Positions 51,817 through 60,366 of a stretch of DNA of 64,000 nucleotides are shown here, one piece after another. Within the stretch, counting starts at the first letter, position 1. Each line of letters begins with the position of its first letter. Where the stretch lies: the NCBI GenBank assembly GCA_049115735.1, contig JAGDZP010000021.1, positions 62,001 to 126,000 of the forward strand. Reading direction: 5' to 3'. A model generated the notes under the pieces. The model searched no databases. It worked only from the letters and a program-made list of their open reading frames with translations, and was not told the origin of the DNA. The translations under genes and the position numbers were made by a program. Source of the stretch: CAXBNB01 sp049115735 (GTDB taxonomy: Bacteria; Bacteroidota; Bacteroidia; Cytophagales; Cyclobacteriaceae).

Positions 51817-53247
51817 TCAATCGATACTTAAGTAAGGGACACCAGCTTCATAATAGATTTCAGCTTTGTTTTTCTGATACTTTACCAGGTTTTCAATGTA
51901 TTTCAGCTGTGATGATATCAGCTTATCCTGCTGAAGATTTAGCTTAAACAAATCACTTTCTCCTGATTCTAAATTCACAAATTCCGCTTGAAGCAACCTG
52001 TCATAATTGCTTGCTATGCTCTCATACTGAGAGGCTAATGTACCTGACATTTTAGTTTCGGCATATTTGCTTAATATGTTGTTCTGGACAGCCAGCTTTA
52101 TCTGCTCCAGGTCATATCCGGTGGATTGTATTTTGAGCTTATTCTTTTGGAGCTTGGCTCGTTCTTTTCTTAGAAGTATGGGGAAGGAAAAATCCAACCC
52201 AAATTTATAATTATCACTAAAAGATGGTGCTGTTGTTTCACCTAACCCGTTAACAGGAGCGTCTATGAAGGAATAGCTCAGATCGACTTGTGGCTTGAAG
52301 GATTCCCGATACCACTTGTTTTCCACCGCGTACTGGTCGATTTTGTTGGTCAGTTTTTTTATTTCCGGATGGTTCTCTGCTGCCCAGTTTATGATTTCCT
52401 GCATACCCTGCTCGGAAGGTAATATTCCGAATTCGGCATCAACTTGAGGTATGGTATTGACCCTGAGCTCAAGTGGCCTTTCCTCACCCGACCACAAATG
52501 CTTTGACAGCATCAAACGACTATTCTCAAATTCAAAAAGGGTTTTTTGGTATTCCGCTTGTCGGGTCTGAAAGGTTATCATGGCCTGTACCGTATCGACT
52601 GCCGCCAATTCTCCATATTCGTAATCTATTTTTACTCGTTTGAATAGCTCACGAGCGATTACCATACTTTGTTCAAGGAGTTCCATTTTTCTATAGGCAG
52701 TATACCAGTTCCAATAATCCTTTAGTGCCGTCAATAAAATTTTATTGACCATTTTGACCTGTTCTGCTTCCGCAATGTTCTGATAGATCTTGGCCTGCTT
52801 CAATGCAAGTCTTTGCTCATCAATAAACAAACCTTTGCCCAATGGCATAGAGAGGCCTGCCGAAAGTTGCCTGTTATTGTTTGAATCAGGAATGGTACTT
52901 TCTGGGTTCAGATAAACTCCTTCGTTCCTGTCAAATGCCACTTTAGCATCTAGCGGCAAAAAGGTTTGGAATTTTAATGTGGTATTGAATAGGTCGTAAT
53001 ACTCTTTGTCCTTGAAATTCTTCAGATCAAAGGAAGAAGTCAGCTTCGGGTCAAATCCACCTCGAGCGCCAAGCAAGTTGGCCTCTGCGCTTTTTATTAC
53101 CAAATCGGACTGCTTGACCACCGGATGGTTTCGCATCACAAGCTCAATATAGCTTTTGAGCTCCAGGACCTGCAAGGCCGTATCAGCCTGGCTATGTGCT
53201 GATTCGAATATCAATAGTGATAATATGGCTAGCAAATTCCTCTTCAT
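51817..53247 (-). CDS. TolC-family outer membrane efflux protein
   Basis: 476 residues with a signal peptide at about 1-19. Two repeats of the outer-membrane efflux protein fold are visible, starting at LELKSYIELVMRNHPVVKQSDL and, halfway through, EQGMQEIINWAAENHPEIKKL. It has long helical segments with N-terminal NxP motifs. It forms the outer-membrane channel of the tripartite system encoded upstream and overlaps the HlyD-type gene by 1 nt (TAATG). Confidence 0.93.
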   Translation of the reverse strand: MKRNLLAILSLLIFESAHSQADTALQVLELKSYIELVMRNHPVVKQSDLVIKSAEANLLGARGGFDPKLTSSFDLKNFKDKEYYDLFNTTLKFQTFLPLDAKVAFDRNEGVYLNPESTIPDSNNNRQLSAGLSMPLGKGLFIDEQRLALKQAKIYQNIAEAEQVKMVNKILLTALKDYWNWYTAYRKMELLEQSMVIARELFKRVKIDYEYGELAAVDTVQAMITFQTRQAEYQKTLFEFENSRLMLSKHLWSGEERPLELRVNTIPQVDAEFGILPSEQGMQEIINWAAENHPEIKKLTNKIDQYAVENKWYRESFKPQVDLSYSFIDAPVNGLGETTAPSFSDNYKFGLDFSFPILLRKERAKLQKNKLKIQSTGYDLEQIKLAVQNNILSKYAETKMSGTLASQYESIASNYDRLLQAEFVNLESGESDLFKLNLQQDKLISSQLKYIENLVKYQKNKAEIYYEAGVPYLSID

Positions 53248-54614
53248 TACTTTTCACCTTTTTTAGGTGCCCCTTTGTCTTCTTTTCCTTCCGGTGACTC
53301 GTAAAGGCTAGGTGGGAAGCCGTTGAACTGTCGCCAGATTTCATACCATACACGCACATTGTCTAGCATTACCCAGCCTTTGACACCAGAGCCAAGTCTT
53401 AGCTGGTGTGGCCATGGATCGTCTTCAGGATCAGGAGTTACCAATATGCGGAACTCACCGCTGGTGTTGTTCACCTTGTCGATTACCCTGACAAGCCCCC
53501 CGAAGGTGCCAACCGATACATTGGGCCAGCCGGAAAACTGAAGAGCTGGCCATCCGTCAAACTGAATTCTAACCTTTCGATCCTGGGAAATCAAAGGCAC
53601 ATCCATCGCTCTCACATACATCTCCACGGCCAGGTCAGGTCTTTCCGGTTGAATGGTTGCCACTGCTTCTCCTTCTTTGATTGTTTCGCCTAGGCCAGCT
53701 TTTAAAACTCTCACCAAGTACCCGGACTGTGGAGATACTACCGAGTAGCGATCCCTTCTTACTTCTACATTTTTTATTTCATTTTCTAGTTTTGCCACTA
53801 TCGCCTGACTTTCGTTGATATCGGAGAGAGTCGACTGCAGGTCTGTGGTAGCCTTACTGATTTTTTCAGAGTACTCGGCCTGAATAGAGGCTAGGTTGGT
53901 ACGAGAAATGCTCAATTCTGCTTTGGTTTGTAGATATTTATTCTCTTTCTCTACCAGCTTGGCTTTCGCGGCGTTATACTTGGATTCAAGCTCCTGAAAC
54001 TTGGTTAAGGCTATATTCCCTGATTCGTACCTCACCTTATTTCGCTTGAAAATGTTAGCGTAGTTGGCGTAATTAATCTTTTCAGCTTCCATGCCTGCAC
54101 TATCTGTCGTCACTTTCAATACCGACTGTTTAATTTTATTGAGCGCTTGCTGGTATTTGGCTTCAAGAGCGTCTTTTAAAGCCCTGATCTGATTTTTGTA
54201 AGCTTCCTTTTTGAGATCTTTGGCCATAAGTCCAGATTTTTTAGCCACCAGCTGCTCCGACATCCTTGTTAATATTTCTGGATCGAAATACTTATCCTTA
54301 ATTTCAGATAATTCAAGAATGGTGTCTCCCTTGTTCACAAATTGTCCTTCTATGACATGCCATTTTTTTATCATGCCTGGGATTACAGATTGTATATTTT
54401 GTGGACGATTGGCAGGATTGAGGGCGGTCACTTTGCCACCACCTCTAATATTTTGTTGCCAGGGCATAAACAAGGACAAGAGACTAAGTACACTTATCAC
54501 TATAAGTACTCGGGCAAGGTGTATACTCAAATGAGGGGTTTTGAGAACCTTCAGTGAGTACAGCTGCTTGTCAGCCAGCCTGTCGTTAATACGTTCGTTC
54601 GAAATATTTAACAT
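53247..54614 (-). CDS. HlyD-family membrane fusion (periplasmic adaptor) protein
   Basis: 455 residues from the ATG at 54614; a TTG two codons upstream is also possible. One membrane helix at about 33-48 (ARVLIVISVLSLLSLFMPW), then a biotinyl-lipoyl half (VIPGMIKKWHVIEGQFVNKGDTILE), a long coiled coil at about 120-280, the second lipoyl half (SPQSGYLVRVLKAGLGETIKEGEAVATI), and a beta-barrel with VRIQFDGWPALQFSGW. The distance to the ABC gene stop is 2 bp and to the TolC gene -1. It links the inner-membrane ABC protein to TolC. Confidence 0.92.
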   Translation of the reverse strand: MLNISNERINDRLADKQLYSLKVLKTPHLSIHLARVLIVISVLSLLSLFMPWQQNIRGGGKVTALNPANRPQNIQSVIPGMIKKWHVIEGQFVNKGDTILELSEIKDKYFDPEILTRMSEQLVAKKSGLMAKDLKKEAYKNQIRALKDALEAKYQQALNKIKQSVLKVTTDSAGMEAEKINYANYANIFKRNKVRYESGNIALTKFQELESKYNAAKAKLVEKENKYLQTKAELSISRTNLASIQAEYSEKISKATTDLQSTLSDINESQAIVAKLENEIKNVEVRRDRYSVVSPQSGYLVRVLKAGLGETIKEGEAVATIQPERPDLAVEMYVRAMDVPLISQDRKVRIQFDGWPALQFSGWPNVSVGTFGGLVRVIDKVNNTSGEFRILVTPDPEDDPWPHQLRLGSGVKGWVMLDNVRVWYEIWRQFNGFPPSLYESPEGKEDKGAPKKGEK

Positions 54615-54616
54615 GA

Positions 54617-56836
54617 TCAAATAAGGTTTTCAATTACTTCTTTGTTTTTCAAGACTTCTTCGGATGGCCCGTCAATTTCTATTTGACCATCTTTCAGGTA
54701 AATGGCCCTGTCACAGCCCGCTATGATCAATGGATCATTTGAAACAATCAGGAGTGTCCATGCTCTTGACTTTTCTGTGACTTTCGATAGAAGCATTAAT
54801 CGTTCGCTTTTTGAAAACCCATTGAAAAAATCGCTTAGAATCAACAAGTTTGGATTCTTCGCTAAACACCTGGCTAGAATAAGTTTTTGTATAAAAGTAT
54901 CGGAGTGGCCTTTGCCCGCACTATTAATTTCAGTTAACAGGCCATCAGGCATACTGTTAATGCTATCAAGGAGTCCGACTGTTTCCAGGGCATCAATAGC
55001 ATTCGTCTCATCCAGGAAAGGTTTGCCTACCAATATATTGTCTAGAATAGTGCCCTCAAAAATATCGTCGGCTGATACGTTTTTGCCTATCATATCCCTA
55101 AGGTGTACCCTATCCAAATCCCTAAGGGAGTATTTATTGAAGGTAACCGAACCTTCAAAAGTTGAGTACATTCCGGCTATTGCATTAACCAATGTGGTTT
55201 TGCCTGATCCGCCTACGCCGCAAATACAAATTCGCTCTCCCTTAGAAATGCTGAGATTGATATCTGAAACGGTGGTTTTCTTCGCTCCAGGGAAAGTATA
55301 GCTTAAGTTTTTAACGTCTACGTCAAAGCCTTTATTCTCATGATCTATAATGTCCATACCTCCTGTTTTTTCCAATGGTAAATCGGTGACATGAGCTATT
55401 TTGTCAACAGCTGTCAGCATATCATATACTACATCTGTATACATGATGATCTTCTCAACAGAATTTAGGATAAGAATGATGATTACTTCAGAGGCTACAA
55501 ATTGTCCCAAAGTGATTTCTCGTTGTACAACTAGTATTGTGCCGATAATTAGGAGTCCGGCGGTTATAACTGCCTTGAATAAGAGTACGTAAGAATACTG
55601 TGTAATAAGAATCTTGAAGTGCTTACTTCGGTTTTTAAGGTAATTGTTTACATAGTAATCCGTCCTATTGAGCGGTAGGTCAGTGGTACCCGAAAGCTTA
55701 AAACTGTACAATGCCCTGGCCATTTCTTCAAGCCAGTATACAGCCTTGTATTTGTATTTCGACTCAACAATGGATGACTGTAATCCTTTAGGTCCGGTGA
55801 GGTAAAAAATCAGGAATAATATGGTCACCAAAGCCATTCCAAAGAATACAAAGAATGGATGATAAAAAGAAAGTAGCATCAACCCAAAAAGAATCTGAAT
55901 AATACCAGTTGAAAGGTCAATGAGTAATTTGGGTAAGCCTTTTTGTATGGTCAATACATCAAAAAACCTATTCATCAATTCCGGTAGGTGGAGGTTAACG
56001 ATCGCCTCCATTTTTATTCTGGGAACTCTAAATGCGAATTCGAAAGCAGCCTTAGTAAAGACTCTTCGCTGAAGATGCTCAACAATTGTAATCTGCATGA
56101 CCTGTAAAACTCCTGCACCCAACACACCCAGTATAATCACCGCAATAAGGAAATAAATACTGCTGAAGAATACTCCTCCGGAAATCAATTCAATGGCAGC
56201 CTGAATACTCAATGGCAGAACCAGACTACTTACTCCAATGATTAAGGCGTAGACGTACACATAAAAGATATCCTTTTTGTCTGTGGCCAAAAGGTGAAAC
56301 AAACGTTTCACAGGAGAGGGTTTAGAATCACCATCGCCATCTTCCTGAATACTCCCGACCACAGTTTCGTATGCAAAAGCCGATAGAAAAATGATTTCAT
56401 TCTTTTCATTTAACAAAATTCTATCCTGCGAAATGTCATTAAAGTCCATCACTTCATTACCAGATGGCCTCATCAGAGTGATCTCTTTGTGGCTTTTGCT
56501 ATTGGTATCAATAATGGAAGGAATGATTTGGTGGTCTTCTTTAAGGAAGAGGATCATCGGTGCATCATAGTTTTCTATAAAGAGCTCAAAATCCTCCCTG
56601 GTAATTTCCTTTTTAATGTAGGCAATACCGGTATTCTGGGCCATTTCAGTCAAATCCCGAATGAACTCCGCCAGGTCTTCTAGCGTATAGCTGCGAAGTA
56701 AGTTGTCCGTTTCCATCAGCACGCTACTATCCAGGCTCAGTTTCAACCGTTCCGATGTGTTGTGCATTATCTGCAGGATATGTTGACTGTTGAGCAAGTC
56801 TCTCTTTAAGTCAATATTTTGAGTGTTTGGGCTCAT
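54617..56836 (-). CDS. ABC transporter (type I secretion-like) with degenerate NBD
   Basis: 739 residues. N-terminal helical/peptidase-like domain (about 1-180) without a recognisable catalytic Cys, then a six-helix ABC membrane domain (about 185-480), then the nucleotide-binding domain. Walker A is intact, GVGGSGKTT near 530. Aligned by eye, the Q-loop Gln is Ser, the LSGGQ signature reads HSDTF, the Walker B Asp is Ser (LLILSDFF), the catalytic Glu is Asp, the D-loop is NGFS, and the H-loop His is Asn (IVSNDP). It may bind ATP but hydrolyse it poorly. First structural gene after tetR, followed by HlyD- and TolC-type genes. Confidence 0.88.
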   Translation of the reverse strand: MSPNTQNIDLKRDLLNSQHILQIMHNTSERLKLSLDSSVLMETDNLLRSYTLEDLAEFIRDLTEMAQNTGIAYIKKEITREDFELFIENYDAPMILFLKEDHQIIPSIIDTNSKSHKEITLMRPSGNEVMDFNDISQDRILLNEKNEIIFLSAFAYETVVGSIQEDGDGDSKPSPVKRLFHLLATDKKDIFYVYVYALIIGVSSLVLPLSIQAAIELISGGVFFSSIYFLIAVIILGVLGAGVLQVMQITIVEHLQRRVFTKAAFEFAFRVPRIKMEAIVNLHLPELMNRFFDVLTIQKGLPKLLIDLSTGIIQILFGLMLLSFYHPFFVFFGMALVTILFLIFYLTGPKGLQSSIVESKYKYKAVYWLEEMARALYSFKLSGTTDLPLNRTDYYVNNYLKNRSKHFKILITQYSYVLLFKAVITAGLLIIGTILVVQREITLGQFVASEVIIILILNSVEKIIMYTDVVYDMLTAVDKIAHVTDLPLEKTGGMDIIDHENKGFDVDVKNLSYTFPGAKKTTVSDINLSISKGERICICGVGGSGKTTLVNAIAGMYSTFEGSVTFNKYSLRDLDRVHLRDMIGKNVSADDIFEGTILDNILVGKPFLDETNAIDALETVGLLDSINSMPDGLLTEINSAGKGHSDTFIQKLILARCLAKNPNLLILSDFFNGFSKSERLMLLSKVTEKSRAWTLLIVSNDPLIIAGCDRAIYLKDGQIEIDGPSEEVLKNKEVIENLI

Positions 56837-56890
56837 TATCGTCGATTAAAAGTCTTAATGTTGTCTAGAATATATACGCTCTTTATATTG

Positions 56891-56903
56891 ATAGTATTAC
56901 TAT
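56891..56903. promoter_or_regulatory. Candidate TetR-type operator before ABC gene
   Basis: atagt-att-actat, an inverted repeat in the 85-bp gap between tetR and the ABC gene. It shares the ATAGTA half-element with the longer repeat upstream of tetR. Confidence 0.35.
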
Positions 56904-56921
56904 TTATATTAGGCAAAAAAA

Positions 56922-57605
56922 TTAACTTATCAACCTGAATATTGTGGCATTAATGAAATCATAAGATTGCCATTCAATTGATTTAGCCTCAGTCTTAGAA
57001 ATCTCGGTTAGAGACGGCAAATGCTGTGCGAAAAATGGCTGTTGATGAGACGCTTCTAGCATAGTACTAACAATGGTGTGTGGGTATTTATATCCCGGAT
57101 TAATAGCATTAATTACCACAGCTATTTTATGGCATAAGTTCTTGTACCCCCTAAAAAGTCCCTCACTATTAATCTCATCAACCATTTTTGTCAAGTATGT
57201 TTTGTCGGATTCACTCACTACCACATTCCTCAAAGAAGAAATATTTACACCAGGCAAGTTTAGATAGTTTCCATGCTTCTCAACATGACAAATAATTTTG
57301 ATAATCTCTTTTAACTTTTCGCTAGTATCCTGAATATGATGGGTTTTATAATCAATCATATATTCTATCCAAGCCCAGTACCATGTAGTTATATATACCA
57401 ATAACTTTAGCTTGTTGCCAAAGTAGCGATATATCGATGCTTCCGTGGAGGCAATTCTTTCAGCCAATTTTTTAAATGTGAACTGTTCAAATCCCAGTTC
57501 ATCCAGCATTTCAATGCTCTCTGATACTATCTTTCTCCCCAGTTCAGAAGACTGAGGGTCTTTGTTGTAGTACCTCTCTCCGATAAGTATAGTAATAGCA
57601 GACAT
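56922..57605 (-). CDS. TetR/AcrR-family transcriptional regulator
   Basis: 227 residues. The N-terminal three-helix DNA-binding domain contains QFTFKKLAERIASTEASIYRYFGNK at about 40-64; the last part is the recognition helix region usual for TetR. The C-terminal ligand-binding domain has aromatic and Tyr-rich segments (TTWYWAWIEYMIDY). It is 85 bp upstream of the ABC gene, same strand, and inverted repeats of similar sequence flank it. It presumably represses its own operon until an inducer binds. Confidence 0.9.
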   Translation of the reverse strand: MSAITILIGERYYNKDPQSSELGRKIVSESIEMLDELGFEQFTFKKLAERIASTEASIYRYFGNKLKLLVYITTWYWAWIEYMIDYKTHHIQDTSEKLKEIIKIICHVEKHGNYLNLPGVNISSLRNVVVSESDKTYLTKMVDEINSEGLFRGYKNLCHKIAVVINAINPGYKYPHTIVSTMLEASHQQPFFAQHLPSLTEISKTEAKSIEWQSYDFINATIFRLIS

Positions 57606-57639
57606 GAAGCAAAAGTATATATATTTATTATGATAGCAG

Positions 57640-57659
57640 TACTATTACGACTAATAGTA
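57640..57659. promoter_or_regulatory. Candidate TetR operator upstream of tetR
   Basis: A perfect 8-bp inverted repeat, tactatta-cgac-taatagta, 34 bp before the tetR start codon. Size and place suit a TetR-family autoregulatory operator. Confidence 0.5.
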
Positions 57660-57798
57660 TAATTGGTTGTACTATATTGGTAAAATACATTGAATATAGG
57701 GTTGACGGCTTCAATGTTAACTCTAGAATTTTGATAGAATGTGTTTAGATACGCTATGAAGGACGTCTATCCTTTACGAATCATCCACAAGAAATGGA

Positions 57799-58638
57799 TT
57801 ATACCTCAGCACCACAGTCGTGGCAGAAATTGTCGTTACGTTTGATGTCATTCGCACCACATTCATCACAGACTTTGTAATAGTTCTTGAATTTGCCTTC
57901 GGCTTTCACCATTTCGCTGGTGACGATACCTGTCGGTACCGCGATGATGGCATAACCAATGATCATAAGCATGGAGGCTACCAGTTGCCCAAACCAGGTC
58001 TGTGGTGCGATATCTCCATAACCGACAGTTGTGATCGTAACAATGGCCCAATAGATACTTCTTGGAATACTCGTGAAGCCGTTATCGGCTCCTTCTATCA
58101 TGTACATGAGAGTGCCAAGTATTGCCACAGTGCAAAGGATAGTACCCAGAAAAACGATGATCTTGTGTCGGCTATCCCACAGAGCATTGCCCAACTGATT
58201 GGCTCCACCCATGAAGTGCGTTAGTTTCAAAATCCTGAATATCCGTATCAAGCGAATGGAACGAATGATGGCCAGGGAGTGGGTACCGTCAAAGAACAAC
58301 CCAACATAGGTTGGAAAAAGTGACAGTAGATCAACAAGCCCCATGAAGCTGAAAATATATTTCATAGGCTTTGGTGTTGAAAAAATCCTGGCTATATATT
58401 CAATGGTAAATAGAATGGTCAAAACCCATTCTGCTATCCTTAGTTCATTGCCATAATGCTGTTGTATGTCAGACACGCTCTCCAACATTATCAGAATGAC
58501 ACTTAATAGGATAATGCAAAGCAGTACAATGTCAAATATTCTACCAGCAACGGTATCTATACCAAATATGATCCGGTAGACCCTTTGCCTAAAGGGACCA
58601 AAGCGAACTACTACTTTAAGATTTTCTTTGAGTGACAT
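57799..58638 (-). CDS. Voltage-gated K+ channel-like protein with C-terminal zinc ribbon
   Basis: 279 residues, six-helix voltage-gated ion channel. S1 begins near residue 33; S4 is IIRSIRLIRIFRILKL, with an Arg every third position. The pore loop carries TITTVGYGDIAP, the K+ selectivity filter TVGYG. After S6 (MIIGYAIIAVPTGIVTSEM) comes a 50-residue cytoplasmic tail that ends in CDECGANDIKRNDNFCHDCGAEV, a four-Cys zinc ribbon. It works at the inner membrane. Monocistronic. Confidence 0.93.
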   Translation of the reverse strand: MSLKENLKVVVRFGPFRQRVYRIIFGIDTVAGRIFDIVLLCIILLSVILIMLESVSDIQQHYGNELRIAEWVLTILFTIEYIARIFSTPKPMKYIFSFMGLVDLLSLFPTYVGLFFDGTHSLAIIRSIRLIRIFRILKLTHFMGGANQLGNALWDSRHKIIVFLGTILCTVAILGTLMYMIEGADNGFTSIPRSIYWAIVTITTVGYGDIAPQTWFGQLVASMLMIIGYAIIAVPTGIVTSEMVKAEGKFKNYYKVCDECGANDIKRNDNFCHDCGAEV

Positions 58639-58747
58639 CTTTCGACCTTTGTCATATTGGACGAATTTAATAAAAATGCCTTGATTGGAAATTTATCTAA
58701 TGGAAAAAGAATGAACCAGCAGGAATTACCAGTCTGTTTTAAATATG

Positions 58748-59380
58748 CTAATGGTTTTGCTCCTCTTTGAGTAAGCCTGGAAATTTTTCCTTGAACTTAT
58801 TTAGGCGAGGAACAGAAACTGCCATGACATAAGGCTGATATGGGTTTCTTTTTTCAAAATCCTGATGGTAACCCTCGGCTTTCCAGAATCTATCGAACGG
58901 CATTACTTCAGCGGCAACATCGGTTCCCAATTTTTCACTTAGTTCAGCCTTCTTCTTCTCAATTATTTTCAATTCCTCATCCGATTGATAGAAGATTATC
59001 GACCTGTACTGAGAGCCACGATCAGGGCCCTGTCCATTCACTTGCAGAGGATTTTGCGATCCGAAATATACGTCTACCAGGTCTGAGAAAGCAACGACCT
59101 TGGGATCATAATAGACTTCTACTGCCTCAGCATGTCCAGTTTTACCAGTATTGCTACTTTCATAAGTAGGGTTTTTCGTATGTCCACCGGAATACCCCGA
59201 AATGACTTCTTTCACACCACGAACACTTTCATAGATGGCCTCTACACACCAAAAGCAGCCGCTGGCGAAATATGCTTTGCTGTATTTACCCAGGTTTTTT
59301 GCTTTGGTCTGGGGTGTAGAACTGTTGCAGGATGTATAGGATAATACAAGTGCTAGTAATAAGAATTTAAATGGTCTCAT
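58748..59380 (-). CDS. msrA: Peptide methionine sulfoxide reductase A, lipoprotein
   Basis: 210 residues from the ATG at 59380, which gives a lipoprotein signal ending SYTSC (Cys18); an ATG at 59407 is also in frame. The catalytic Cys42 lies in the GCFWCVEAIY motif. HAEAVEVYYDPKVVAFSDLVDVYF, DRGSQYRSIIFY and EGYHQDFEKRNPYQPY are all standard MsrA blocks. It reduces Met-S-sulfoxide in envelope proteins; the lipidated form implies action in the periplasm. Confidence 0.95.
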   Translation of the reverse strand: MRPFKFLLLALVLSYTSCNSSTPQTKAKNLGKYSKAYFASGCFWCVEAIYESVRGVKEVISGYSGGHTKNPTYESSNTGKTGHAEAVEVYYDPKVVAFSDLVDVYFGSQNPLQVNGQGPDRGSQYRSIIFYQSDEELKIIEKKKAELSEKLGTDVAAEVMPFDRFWKAEGYHQDFEKRNPYQPYVMAVSVPRLNKFKEKFPGLLKEEQNH

Positions 59381-59724
59381 AAATTTCCTTTTGAGATAAG
59401 ACAACATAGAAAATGTATTTTTGGTTCTATATTAATTGTGATGTTTTTTCAACTCTCGATCAGTCTTTGCTCAAAGCTGAAAATCAAACGTTTCTCTCAC
59501 TTTTCTTCTCATGCCGGAGTGGCACTTCCTTTTCCTAGATAAAAAGGAAGTAAAAAACATGATAATTAAACGCTCAAAGCCTATTCGCTCATCCACTCAC
59601 CAGTTTATCACCCTCCCTCCTTGATCAACCAACTGAAGGCAATATTTCTGTTACTCCAAAGGTATCTTAAATGTTTAATTCTCAACTAGATTAGTTGGTA
59701 TCGATATATGTTAATTCAATGAAA
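59381..59724. other. Intergenic region with inverted repeats
   Basis: About 320-340 bp between msrA and the DUF2306 gene. Two hairpins lie close together: 59512-59524 (TGCC/GGCA) and a 10-bp perfect stem 59524-59533 with 59542-59551 (acttcctttt). No T-run follows in the direction of either gene, so this does not look like a normal terminator. The rest holds no convincing gene; the short frame over the hairpins (MPEWHFLFLDKKEVK) is most likely non-coding. Confidence 0.45.
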
Positions 59725-60354
59725 TTAGGAAAACACTGGATCTTTTCTGATCAACAATGATTTAATAATTAATTCTGCAACTATCAGATTGGGTACCCAA
59801 CAGAGCCATGCTACTATTTTGTATGCAAGGAAAAAGTCAATAGACAATCCAATTTGCATCAATGGTAGCCAGACCCTGAGCATGACTGCCGCAAAAGTAA
59901 GGGCAAAACTTCTTATCATCCAGATCTTGTGCAGATCTACCAGCCCATTTCTGATATGAATGAATGCCTTGTTTGTACTCAAAAGCCAAAGAATTGCGAG
60001 CATACCAAAACCCATCTGGGAAATTATTCCGCCAGTTGCATATATGGCTATATAAAGTGCTGATATACCACTGAGCAATACTGTTATTACATATATTCTT
60101 CCCAATATTTTGTGGATTTTCAGATGTCTATTCCTGATCCTATAGCTGAACTGGCTAAAGCCAGAAAGTAAGGCCACGCCACCAAAAGCTATGTGTCCAT
60201 AAAAAGCTGTTGTCCACAGCTGGCTGTTGAGTAACTCCAGTGATTTTGAACTCAGCAGTCCTTGTTTCATTTCAAACAGAAAGTATATCGCAGGGTAAAG
60301 ACCTATCAATACTGAGAATAGAGTAAAGAAGAACCACAAGACTCTTTTTTTCAT
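59725..60354 (-). CDS. DUF2306 membrane protein
   Basis: 209 residues with about six membrane helices. The family signature is visible in FYGHIAFGGVALLSGFSQF, RHLKIHKILGRIYV and FIHIRNGLVDLHKIWMIRSFAL, with several conserved His residues in or near the helices that might bind heme or metal. Function unknown. Its start is 12 bp after the acyl-CoA dehydrogenase stop, so the two are cotranscribed. Confidence 0.85.
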   Translation of the reverse strand: MKKRVLWFFFTLFSVLIGLYPAIYFLFEMKQGLLSSKSLELLNSQLWTTAFYGHIAFGGVALLSGFSQFSYRIRNRHLKIHKILGRIYVITVLLSGISALYIAIYATGGIISQMGFGMLAILWLLSTNKAFIHIRNGLVDLHKIWMIRSFALTFAAVMLRVWLPLMQIGLSIDFFLAYKIVAWLCWVPNLIVAELIIKSLLIRKDPVFS

Positions 60355-60366
60355 AGATTGAAAGAT

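Noticed and set aside
54702..55301. 199-codon plus-strand open frame
   Set aside because: Lies entirely inside the ABC transporter gene on the other strand, whose protein has clear family motifs.
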